The notes beneath the pieces were generated by a model. That model had not been told where the DNA came from and did not search any database. It saw only the letters and a list, made by a program, of their open reading frames with translations. Of a DNA stretch of 9,622 nt, positions 1 to 6,871 are shown piece after piece (positions within the stretch are counted from its first letter, which is position 1; each line of letters opens with the position of its first letter). The stretch comes from Ahrensia sp. (GTDB taxonomy: Bacteria > Pseudomonadota > Alphaproteobacteria > Rhizobiales > Rhizobiaceae): NCBI GenBank assembly GCA_003233475.1, contig QILU01000244.1:1-9622 (forward strand). The letters run 5' to 3'. The position numbers were made by a program, and so were the translations under genes.

Positions 1-108
1 ACCCACGCTGTGGTGTTTGAAACTCACCATTCCATGCAATATGACACCGCGCTGGCGGCTATGGGAATTAATGTGGCCAGTCTTTCAACCAGTGCTGGAC
101 ATGCCTGA
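1..108 (+). CDS. C-terminal fragment of an unidentified protein
   Basis: Frame 1 is open from the first base to a TGA at 106-108 and encodes 35 residues, ending ...INVASLSTSAGHA. The start lies outside the window. I do not recognise the family from so short a tail. The fragment contains a His-His pair and a small-residue-rich end; there is no transmembrane segment or cysteine. It is called coding because it is open up to a stop that is followed immediately by hairpins fitting a gene end. It converges on the EAL-protein gene. A chance open frame of this length is possible, so confidence is moderate. Confidence 0.5.
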   Translation, partial: THAVVFETHHSMQYDTALAAMGINVASLSTSAGHA

Positions 109-112
109 ACCC

Positions 113-156
113 AGGGTCCTGACCCTAGAGTGTTTCAGTTTTTAACTGAAACACTC
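113..156. terminator. Tandem hairpins, possible terminator or palindromic repeat
   Basis: Two adjacent stem-loops begin 5 bases after the stop at 108. The first has arms AGGGT (113-117) and ACCCT (122-126) around CCTG. The second is a perfect 13-bp inverted repeat with arms GAGTGTTTCAGTT (128-140) and AACTGAAACACTC (144-156) and a TTT loop. Neither strand has a run of T directly after the stem, so this is not a textbook intrinsic terminator. The position between two convergent genes fits a two-way transcript end. The CTAGAG lead-in at 125-130 resembles the edges of intergenic palindromes often seen in Rhizobiales; that link is inferred from memory. Confidence 0.5.
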
Positions 157-204
157 AGGCTGCGAAGAGCAGCCCGCCGCTTATGCGGTGCGCCCGCGCA
201 GGCG

Positions 205-219
205 GTTCGCAAAGCGAAC
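205..219. repeat. Short perfect inverted repeat
   Basis: Arms GTTCGC (205-210) and GCGAAC (214-219) pair perfectly around AAA. A weaker stem lies just before it at 175-190 (CGCCGC, loop TTAT, GCGGTG, one G-U pair). Together with the hairpins on either side these make a run of about five stem-loops in the gap between two convergent genes. Function is unknown. Likely explanations are transcript-end structure or a decayed intergenic repeat. Confidence 0.4.
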
Positions 220-244
220 TTGTCGTGAGCGAAAATAAACCGAG

Positions 245-271
245 AGCGATTCCGTCAAAAACGGATACGCT
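245..271. repeat. Imperfect palindrome, repeat-like element
   Basis: Outer arms AGCG (245-248) and CGCT (268-271) and inner arms TCCGT (251-255) and ACGGA (261-265) pair around CAAAA. Only the symmetric AT/TA pair in between does not pair. The element ends 4 bases before the stop codon of the minus-strand EAL gene at 276-278, so it lies in that gene's 3' untranslated region. The arm includes a GATTC, a GANTC site for CcrM (248-252). The shape is typical of small dispersed intergenic palindromes; copy number elsewhere in the genome cannot be seen here. Confidence 0.45.
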
Positions 272-275
272 ATAA

Positions 276-3176
276 TCATTTCACAATCGCGTAGTCTTGC
301 TGCAATGCCTGCCAGGCAATATCCGCAGCCATAGGTTCCCCGAACAAAAACCCTTGCGCAAATTCACAGCCCAGCTGATGCAATTCCAAAGCATCCGTTT
401 CATTTTCCGCCCCCTCAGCCACCACCTGCATTCCCAAATCATGGGCCATGCCGACAATCGAGCGCAATATTATTGGCCGGCCGTTTCCGTCCTTGTTGGT
501 CACAAAAGAACGGTCAATTTTGATCGTATCAAAGGGAAAACGCATGAGGTGGGAAAGCGACGAATAGCCCGTCCCGAAATCATCCAGATAAAGCCCGGCC
601 CCCAAATCTTTCACCCGTTTGAGTACTTGAGATGAATGTTCCGGATTTTCCATAATCAGGGATTCGGTGAGTTCCAGTTTGAGAGTGTTTGGCAAGAGTT
701 TGCAGCGCGAAAGAACCGACTTCACGTCATTGATAAGATCATGGCGCAGCAACTGGCGGCTGGAAATATTCACACTCACAAAAATGGGGGCATCCCCCAG
801 CGCCTGTTGCCAGGCTGAAAGTTGGGCCGCTGCACGTTCCATCGCGAATAATCCGAGCGGAATAATAAGTCCTGTCTTTTCCGCCAATGGAATAAACTCA
901 GCCGGTAAAATCAATCCCCTGTTGGGATGTTTCCAGCGCATAAGCGCTTCGAACCCGGCCACGGTTTTGCTCTCCAGATTGATGATTGGTTGATAGTACA
1001 TCTCAATTTCATCGCGCTCCAGAGCCCGGCGCAATTCCGACTCCAAGTGGGTTGCGGGCGTTTGTTGTGAACGAAACGCCGGGCGGAACGGTTCAATCCT
1101 GTCGCCCCCAACCCGCTTCGCCTGGAACATGGCGATCTCAGCATCCTTGATCATATCCTCAGGCTTGTTTTGTTCCGCAGACCAACTCACCAGCCCGATA
1201 GATGCCGTGACGAATATTTCCTTGTCAGAAAAGCTGACAGGGGTTTTCACGGAGCGTTTTAACGCATCGGCAAAAACCGCAATTTTTTCAGGATCGCTTT
1301 CCGAGAGCAACATGATACCAAACTGATCGCCATTCAAACGGGCAAGAGTATCCTGGGGTTTGAGAATACGGTTAAGGCGTCTCGCCATCGTGACAAGGAT
1401 AGAATCCCCAACAGAAAGCCCCATGGAATCGTTGATTTCAGAGAAACGATCAAAATCGAGAATAAAAATAGACGGTATTAATTTATTATCAGCTTGCGCC
1501 AGGGAAATTGCACTTTCCAACCGGTCGAGAAACAGGTGGCGGTTGGGCAGGCCCGTCAGGTTGTCATGAACCGCATCATGCAACAGCCGTTCCTGCGCCA
1601 TGCGCTGATCGGTGACATCGGTTATCGTACCAACACACCGTAACACCTCCCCATCACTGCCAATGACCGGGCGGGCTCGAATTGTCATCCAGTGATATTG
1701 TCCATTATTGGCCTGCAGGCGAAAATCCTGGGAAATGCGGCCCCGACGGTAATCCAAAACAATATCAAGTGTTGCTTTGAATCGGTCGCGATCTTCAGGG
1801 TGAAGCAGTTGAAGCCAATGGTTGGGAGAGCCGTTCAGCCCGGTTTTTTTCATCCCCAATTGGGTGGCAGCTTCCGGTCCTGCATAAATTTCATTCTGAT
1901 CCACATCCCAGTCCCATACCGCGTCTCCTGATCCGGTGAGTGCCAGCGCCTGCCGTTCCACATCACTCACCAGGCTTTGAATACTTGTCCCTCCGGCAAA
2001 TGCGTGTTGCATGACAGTGAACGAAATTAGCATGACAATCAGAACCAGCCCGCCTCCCAATGCGTGTTGGATAATGTCATTGTCTAACCGTCCGGTAACC
2101 GTGAGCCACGCCCCAAAAACCCAGGCCAATGTCAGCGACCATGTTGGTATCAACAGAATTGCCCGGTCAAATCCGCGCAATGACAAGAAGAGTATAAGCA
2201 ACAGGCCAAGACCAGCGGTGAGCGCAAATGACAACCGTGCAATTCCAGCCGCGTTTGAAGGCGAGATTGCAGCCACCCCAAACAAAATAATCAACCCTAA
2301 CAACCAGGCCAGAACCAAATAACTGTATCGGGTGTTCCATCGGTTAAGGTGCAAATAAGCATACAGGAAAATAACCAGGCTGGCAGCCAGGAACACTTCC
2401 GTACTGGCCCGCCAGAAATTCAAATCCCCTGGCCCGATAGAAACAATTTTTCCGATAAACCCGAAATCTACGCAGATGTATGCCAGCACCGCCCAGGCGA
2501 GCGCCGCCGTTGCCGGAAACATGGCTGAGCCCTTAACAACAAACAATATGGTAAGAAAAAGCGCCAAAAGCCCGGCAATACCCAGGACAATTCCTTCATA
2601 GAGCGTGTAACTGTTGACCGTATCCTTATACGCGTTGGGTTCCCAAAGGGTGAGTTGCTGTATGGAATCGGAAGACATTTCCACCACCAGGGTAATCACC
2701 GAACCGGGATCAAGGGTAATACGAAATATGTCGGCATCACTATCGGCCTGCCGGTCCAAGGCGAAACCCTGGCTTGGGGTTATGGAAGTTATTCGAGCGC
2801 TTCCCAGATCGGGCCAAAAAAGCCCGGATCCGGCAAGTCGAAAATGCGGGGCCACAATCAACCGGTCTATTTGTTCGTCCGAATTGTTGGCCAGGGCAAA
2901 AGCCAGCCAGTTTCCGCTGCTGTTTTCGGCGTCGGAGCGCACCTCAATTTGATTAATAACCCCATCCGCGTCTGGCGCGGTTTTGATCTGAATTTGCGCG
3001 CCGGCCCCGCGGTACAATTCGTAAGATTCTGTCAGGTCAATCGCCGCCTGCTCAGCGGTAACATCTATGGGTTCCAAAGCGAGCGCAGGCCCATTCAGGC
3101 TGAATACTGACAGCATTAAAAAAACCCACAAAACAAGCGGGTTTCTCAATTTAAGGAATAACTTCTTAATTGTCAT
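276..3176 (-). CDS. Membrane-bound EAL phosphodiesterase with 7TMR-DISM, PAS and degenerate GGDEF
   Basis: This is a c-di-GMP signalling protein of the inner membrane. The ATG at 3174-3176 gives 966 residues; a GTG at 3192-3194 in frame would give 972. I prefer the ATG because the signal peptide then starts cleanly (MTIKKLFLKL..., cleavage near ALA) and GGAC lies a few bases upstream. In the 972 numbering: periplasmic DISMED2-like region about 41-190, seven or so membrane helices 198-400, PAS/PAC about 410-535, GGDEF about 540-700, EAL about 715-965. The GGDEF signature reads NGDQF (621-625) and the inhibitory RxxD site reads KPQD, so cyclase activity is probably lost. The EAL domain keeps EAL (749-751), N809, E841, DDFGTG (D871, D872), K892, E927 and Q947, so c-di-GMP hydrolysis is expected. 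It lies about 99 bases after the acetyltransferase gene; that gap holds a small inverted repeat at 3215-3227. The ligand of the sensor is unknown. Confidence 0.93.
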   Translation of the reverse strand: MTIKKLFLKLRNPLVLWVFLMLSVFSLNGPALALEPIDVTAEQAAIDLTESYELYRGAGAQIQIKTAPDADGVINQIEVRSDAENSSGNWLAFALANNSDEQIDRLIVAPHFRLAGSGLFWPDLGSARITSITPSQGFALDRQADSDADIFRITLDPGSVITLVVEMSSDSIQQLTLWEPNAYKDTVNSYTLYEGIVLGIAGLLALFLTILFVVKGSAMFPATAALAWAVLAYICVDFGFIGKIVSIGPGDLNFWRASTEVFLAASLVIFLYAYLHLNRWNTRYSYLVLAWLLGLIILFGVAAISPSNAAGIARLSFALTAGLGLLLILFLSLRGFDRAILLIPTWSLTLAWVFGAWLTVTGRLDNDIIQHALGGGLVLIVMLISFTVMQHAFAGGTSIQSLVSDVERQALALTGSGDAVWDWDVDQNEIYAGPEAATQLGMKKTGLNGSPNHWLQLLHPEDRDRFKATLDIVLDYRRGRISQDFRLQANNGQYHWMTIRARPVIGSDGEVLRCVGTITDVTDQRMAQERLLHDAVHDNLTGLPNRHLFLDRLESAISLAQADNKLIPSIFILDFDRFSEINDSMGLSVGDSILVTMARRLNRILKPQDTLARLNGDQFGIMLLSESDPEKIAVFADALKRSVKTPVSFSDKEIFVTASIGLVSWSAEQNKPEDMIKDAEIAMFQAKRVGGDRIEPFRPAFRSQQTPATHLESELRRALERDEIEMYYQPIINLESKTVAGFEALMRWKHPNRGLILPAEFIPLAEKTGLIIPLGLFAMERAAAQLSAWQQALGDAPIFVSVNISSRQLLRHDLINDVKSVLSRCKLLPNTLKLELTESLIMENPEHSSQVLKRVKDLGAGLYLDDFGTGYSSLSHLMRFPFDTIKIDRSFVTNKDGNGRPIILRSIVGMAHDLGMQVVAEGAENETDALELHQLGCEFAQGFLFGEPMAADIAWQALQQDYAIVK

Positions 3177-3275
3177 TTCAGTCCGTTTCACCACATGCGC
3201 CCGTTAAAGTGTTACGCCAGACTGGCGCAAACGTAAACGCTGAAATGGAGCAAATACAAGGGAGAAAAGAACCGC

Positions 3276-3863
3276 TCATATCCGATCATCAGCCAGTCTG
3301 GCGAAGAGATAATGATCTCGCCATTTACCGTTTATTTTAAGATAGCTTCGCGCCATGCCCTCCTGGCTAAATCCGCACCTTTTGAGTAGCCGTTGCGAGC
3401 GTTCGTTATCCAGAACAGTTGCGGCCTCCAGGCGGTGCAATCTGTGTTCTAAGAAAACATTTTTACAAACTGCCATCAATGCCTCGCTCATATATCCTTT
3501 GCCCGCGTGTTTTTTCCCCATCCAATAGCCCAGCGTTCCTGTGTCGGAAACGCCGCGGCGAATATTGCTGATGGTCAATCCCCCCAGCAAAGTGTTCGGC
3601 TCGTCGCCTTTGAAAATGTACCAGGGCAATCCGCGCCCGCTGTTGATGTCAGTCTCATGGCGCCGCAATCTGGCGCGAAAGGAAGGTCGTGAAAGTTCGT
3701 CTTTTGCCCAGGTGGGTTCATAGGGTCGCAGAAATTCGGCGCTTTCCTGACGTAAATTCGACCAGGCCGTAAAATCCCCGGCAGCAGGCCGTCGCAATAC
3801 TATTCGCCCGGCTTCCAGCGTTCCCGGACTTGTTAGATTGGAAGAAAAATTTAGCAAGCGCAC
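3276..3863 (-). CDS. GNAT acetyltransferase, RimJ/RimL type
   Basis: Likely acetylates the N-terminal amine of a protein (RimJ/RimL-like) or another amine, using acetyl-CoA in the cytoplasm. The 195-residue protein is one GNAT domain, the usual size. Visible features: an early LRRP strand (about 23-26), the EPTW stretch near 49-52, GYWMGKKHAGKGYMSEAL with the acetyl-CoA pyrophosphate loop KHAGKG (118-123), and the late block NERSQRLLKRCGF (153-165) followed by a tail with a tyrosine in the usual place. The GTG at 3861-3863 is chosen because AGGGG at 3872-3876 is 8 bases upstream. An in-frame GTG at 3870-3872 would add three residues but leaves no room for a ribosome site. It begins 11 bases after the M16 stop, so the two are probably co-transcribed and may be translationally coupled. 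The true substrate cannot be told from sequence. Confidence 0.88.
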   Translation of the reverse strand: MRLLNFSSNLTSPGTLEAGRIVLRRPAAGDFTAWSNLRQESAEFLRPYEPTWAKDELSRPSFRARLRRHETDINSGRGLPWYIFKGDEPNTLLGGLTISNIRRGVSDTGTLGYWMGKKHAGKGYMSEALMAVCKNVFLEHRLHRLEAATVLDNERSQRLLKRCGFSQEGMARSYLKINGKWRDHYLFARLADDRI

Positions 3864-3871
3864 CGCAATCA

Positions 3872-3876
3872 CCCCT
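3872..3876 (-). promoter_or_regulatory. Ribosome binding site overlapping upstream stop codon
   Basis: AGGGG on the minus strand shares two bases with the TAG stop (3875-3877) of the M16 peptidase gene. It is 8 bases from the GTG at 3861-3863, which decides the acetyltransferase start. The overlap fits coupling of the two translations. Confidence 0.6.
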
Positions 3877-5230
3877 ATTGAGCGGCATCCGGCAGCCGCG
3901 CCCCCAGCACCTGAGCAATTTCGAGTTGTGAAGGCACATGATCAACCGGCCCGATGGCCGCAATTGTTGGCACACTTTCTTTGAACAGTCTTGAGGACAA
4001 ATCGCGCAACCGTTCAGTGCTTAAGGCATTCAGCCTGTCCATGAGTTCTTCATTGGAAAATGGACGGCCAAAAAGCAGTATTTGTCGGGCAATTTGCGCC
4101 GCCCGGGTAGCGGGGCTCTCCAGGCTCATCATTAAGCCCGCCCCGATTTGCGCGCGGGAGCGATCCAGTTCTGCCTGCGTTATTTCCTCCCCGGCATTTT
4201 GAAGCTCCCTTAGGATTACAGGAATAAGCTCCGGAATATCGGCGTCCTCAGTCGCTGCATGAACACCAAACAGCCCGGTGTCGGAAAACCCCCAGTGGAA
4301 AGCATAAATCGAGTAGCACAGGCCGCGAACTTCTCGAACCTCTTGGAACAGCCTCGAAGACATACCGCCTCCAAGTATTGTGGCCAAAACCTGTGAAGCG
4401 TAAAAATCCTTCGCATGATAAGCCCGCCCCTCAAAGCCCAATATAATTTGTGCCTCCTGCAGGTCTTTTTTGATGCGCACATCTCCGCCAGTGTAAAAAC
4501 AGTTTTCCGGCTGGCGCGCCGGTGTTGCACCAAAATGGGCAAATCGTTCTTCGGCCATTTTTACAATCGCGTCGTGGTCCACATTTCCGGAAGCCGCCAG
4601 CACCATATTGGGTCCTTGGTAATGGTCCAACAAATACGAGCGGATATTATCTGCCGTGAAAGAAGAGACGGATTCAGGCGTACCCATAATCGGGCGGCCA
4701 AGGGCTTGCCCTTGAAATGCGACGGCTTGAAAATCGTCAAAAATTAAATCTTCCGGACTGTCCTTCGCCGCACCGATTTCTTGCAGTATCACATGCTGCT
4801 CCCGTGCCAGCTCGCTTGCCTCAAACAGTGAATTGTTGAGAATGTCCCCGAGAATATCGATGGCCAGGGGCACATCATCTTTCAAAACCCGCGCAAAAAA
4901 TGAAGTGGTTTCAAGACTTGTGGCCGCATTCACGTCCCCGCCAACATTTTCGATCTGTTCCGCAATATTTCTTGCGGTGCGATTTGTGGTGCCCTTGAAC
5001 GCCATATGCTCAAGCAGATGGGCAATGCCGTGTTCGTTTTTTAATTCATCGCGAGAACCGGCTTTTACCCACACCCCCAGCGCGGCACTTTCCAGGTTTT
5101 CCATGCGGTCGGTAACTATGGTCATGCCATTGGAGAGTTTGGAGACCTGTACATTGCGGGGCAATTGGGCGGAATCCGAAGTCGGAACCCGTGCCTGCCT
5201 CAGTTTATTTGAAGTTATACTCGATACCAT
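3875..5230 (-). CDS. M16B family zinc peptidase (processing-peptidase-like)
   Basis: A 451-residue zinc metallopeptidase of the pitrilysin clan, related to the mitochondrial processing peptidase. Two M16 halves are visible. The N-terminal half has the inverted zinc motif HLLEH (71-75) inside GIAHLLEHMAFKGT, and the third zinc ligand is expected at E151 in VILQEIGA, 76 positions later as in the mitochondrial beta subunit. The C-terminal half has the glycine-rich LGGGMSSRLFQEVRE (286-300) and the R...Y stretch RGLCYSIYA (302-310). The catalytic residues look intact, so activity is expected. There is no signal peptide. The first 25 or so residues before VQVSKLSNGMTIVTD are poorly ordered in look and somewhat longer than in many relatives, but AGGAGG at 5240-5245, 9 bases upstream, supports this ATG. 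It lies 41 bases after thrC. The substrate is unknown; peptide or signal-sequence clearance is the usual suggestion. Confidence 0.93.
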   Translation of the reverse strand: MVSSITSNKLRQARVPTSDSAQLPRNVQVSKLSNGMTIVTDRMENLESAALGVWVKAGSRDELKNEHGIAHLLEHMAFKGTTNRTARNIAEQIENVGGDVNAATSLETTSFFARVLKDDVPLAIDILGDILNNSLFEASELAREQHVILQEIGAAKDSPEDLIFDDFQAVAFQGQALGRPIMGTPESVSSFTADNIRSYLLDHYQGPNMVLAASGNVDHDAIVKMAEERFAHFGATPARQPENCFYTGGDVRIKKDLQEAQIILGFEGRAYHAKDFYASQVLATILGGGMSSRLFQEVREVRGLCYSIYAFHWGFSDTGLFGVHAATEDADIPELIPVILRELQNAGEEITQAELDRSRAQIGAGLMMSLESPATRAAQIARQILLFGRPFSNEELMDRLNALSTERLRDLSSRLFKESVPTIAAIGPVDHVPSQLEIAQVLGARLPDAAQ

Positions 5231-5239
5231 TTTCGGGCG

Positions 5240-5245
5240 CCTCCT
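5240..5245 (-). promoter_or_regulatory. Strong ribosome binding site of the M16 gene
   Basis: AGGAGG on the minus strand is 9 bases before the ATG at 5228-5230. It lies inside the 41-base thrC to M16 gap and fixes the start of the peptidase. I see no terminator in that gap. Confidence 0.7.
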
Positions 5246-5271
5246 GATGCACCCTTGGGGTTGTTGTTTTA

Positions 5272-6666
5272 TTAGCCTGCTCGCGTGTGTTTCGCGATAT
5301 AGTTTTCCACGTCTTTAAGATCATTTGCCAACAGGGTAAAACGTTCCTCCCCCGCAAGCAAATTATTACATCGCTCCGGCAGGGGTGGGCGAATGCCGCT
5401 TGCCTGTTCCACCGCATCGGGAAATTTTGCCGGATGGGCGGTGGACAAGACCACCATCGGCGCACTTGTCTTGGCTTTATCTCTGGCCACCGTCATAGCA
5501 ATTGCTGAATGGGGGTCGAGCAAGTATCCGCTGTTCTTGAATACGGTTTTAATCGTTTCTTTCACTTCCGGCTCGCTCGCGCGTCCGGCATTAAAATCTG
5601 TCTTAATTTTATCCCACAGCTTCTCGTCTAAGGAGAATGCCCCGGATTGAGAAAGCGAGGACATGGATTGGCGGATCATTGCCGCATCGCGGTTCGATGC
5701 CTCAAACAACAGGCGCTCAAAATTTGACGACATCTGAATATCCATGCTGGGAGATGTGGTGGCATGCACGCTTGAAGTTTCATAACGGCCATTTTCTAAG
5801 GCGCGGGTTAGAATATCATTGGAATTTGTTGCAATGATCAGTTGATCAATGGGCAGCCCCATTTGTTTGGCTGCATAGCCCGCAAAAATATCACCAAAAT
5901 TTCCGGTGGGAACGGTGAACGACACCGGGCGATCCGGCGCGCCCAGCGATACGGCAGCGGAAAAATAGTAAACAATCTGGGCCATGATCCGGCCCCAGTT
6001 GATTGAGTTTACTCCAGACAGAGAGTTTGCGTCACGAAAGGCGTGGTGGTTGAACATGGCTTTCACCAGTGCCTGACAATCATCAAAATTGCCCTCAATC
6101 GCCAGCGCATGAACATTGGCGTCAGTCACCCCGGTCATTTGACGGCGCTGAACATCTGAGACCTTGCCATGGGGAAACAGAATAAAGATGTCGGAATTAT
6201 CGCGACCGCGAAACGCTTCAATGGCTGCCCCTCCCGTATCACCCGAAGTAGCACCAACAATCGTTATTTTTGCGCTTCGCTCAGCCAGAATTTTGTCCAT
6301 TATCCGGGCAAGCAATTGCATGGCCACATCCTTGAACGCCATGGTGGGGCCGTGAAACAGCTCCAGTATGAATTCATTAGGCCCGGTTTGAACCAGGGGA
6401 GTAACCGCCGGGTGCTCAAAACTGCCATAGGCTTCATCCACCATTGCACCAAATTCGGTGGCAGAAATTTCATCCCCGATAAAAGGTGCCAGCACCGTTT
6501 TTGCAATCTCAGCATAGGGCTTGCCCCTGAGTCCGCGAATGGCGACATGGTCAAATTGTGGCCAGGTTTCAGGAACATACAATCCCCCATCACGAGCAAG
6601 GCCGGTTAGCACGGCATCGCAAAATCCAAGATCGGGAGCTTCTCCTCTGGTAGAGATATATTTCAT
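5272..6666 (-). CDS. thrC: Threonine synthase
   Basis: Pyridoxal-phosphate enzyme that converts O-phospho-L-homoserine and water to L-threonine and phosphate, the last step of threonine synthesis, in the cytoplasm. At 464 residues it has the length of the proteobacterial/fungal type of ThrC. The start MKYISTRGEAP matches the usual N-terminus. Residues 102-116 contain HGPTMAFKDVAMQ, with the cofactor lysine at K112; TSGDTG (140-145) is the phosphate-binding loop region; SINWGRIMAQ and PTGNFGDIFAGY are further family blocks; STAHPAKFP lies near the C-terminus. Nothing is truncated. No clear ribosome site precedes the ATG (bases upstream read AATAACGCCC), which is odd for a biosynthetic gene and may mean a short leader. 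It is the first gene of the minus-strand run and diverges from the lipoprotein gene. Confidence 0.97.
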   Translation of the reverse strand: MKYISTRGEAPDLGFCDAVLTGLARDGGLYVPETWPQFDHVAIRGLRGKPYAEIAKTVLAPFIGDEISATEFGAMVDEAYGSFEHPAVTPLVQTGPNEFILELFHGPTMAFKDVAMQLLARIMDKILAERSAKITIVGATSGDTGGAAIEAFRGRDNSDIFILFPHGKVSDVQRRQMTGVTDANVHALAIEGNFDDCQALVKAMFNHHAFRDANSLSGVNSINWGRIMAQIVYYFSAAVSLGAPDRPVSFTVPTGNFGDIFAGYAAKQMGLPIDQLIIATNSNDILTRALENGRYETSSVHATTSPSMDIQMSSNFERLLFEASNRDAAMIRQSMSSLSQSGAFSLDEKLWDKIKTDFNAGRASEPEVKETIKTVFKNSGYLLDPHSAIAMTVARDKAKTSAPMVVLSTAHPAKFPDAVEQASGIRPPLPERCNNLLAGEERFTLLANDLKDVENYIAKHTRAG

Positions 6667-6871
6667 GGGCGTTATTTGATCAGATCAGTAAAGTGTGATC
6701 GGTTACCTTGGCTGGTGAATTCGAGCAAAACCTAATGGAAAGATGTGGGAAAACCAACCCGCGCGAGCCATTTTGCCAAAGTTTTGACCTGAACGTACTC
6801 TAGTGGTCTCGTAAATCGAATTTGGTGCTGCTATAGGCATATTCACAGGTTATGTGCGGAGTTATAAATTG
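6667..6871. other. Divergent intergenic region, thrC / lipoprotein gene
   Basis: These 205 bases should carry promoters for both directions. On the plus strand TTGACC at 6784-6789 is a plausible -35 box, but no good -10 box follows at normal spacing. On the minus strand I could not settle on a pair. There is no riboswitch-like fold or attenuator peptide that I recognise upstream of thrC. Confidence 0.4.
6677..6687. promoter_or_regulatory. Small inverted repeat just upstream of thrC, possible operator
   Basis: TGATC-A-GATCA is a perfect 5-bp inverted repeat with one central base, 10 bases before the thrC ATG. Another TGATC occurs a few bases further upstream (6696-6700). It could bind a regulator, or be chance. 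No known site name is claimed. Confidence 0.25.

Noticed and set aside
2655..3110. 151-codon plus-strand frame opposite the sensor head of the EAL gene
   Set aside because: The minus-strand reading gives a continuous signal peptide and domain sequence; the opposite frame shows no motif.
3215..3227. CGCCAG-A-CTGGCG inverted repeat between the acetyltransferase and EAL genes as a terminator
   Set aside because: The stem is very short with almost no loop and no T run follows on the minus strand; noted only as a small repeat.
4833..5318. 161-codon plus-strand frame opposite the M16 gene
   Set aside because: It is antisense to a gene with clear family motifs, and its composition is that of a mirror frame.
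6784..6812. Plus-strand promoter for the lipoprotein gene based on TTGACC
   Set aside because: No acceptable -10 box is found 16-18 bases downstream.
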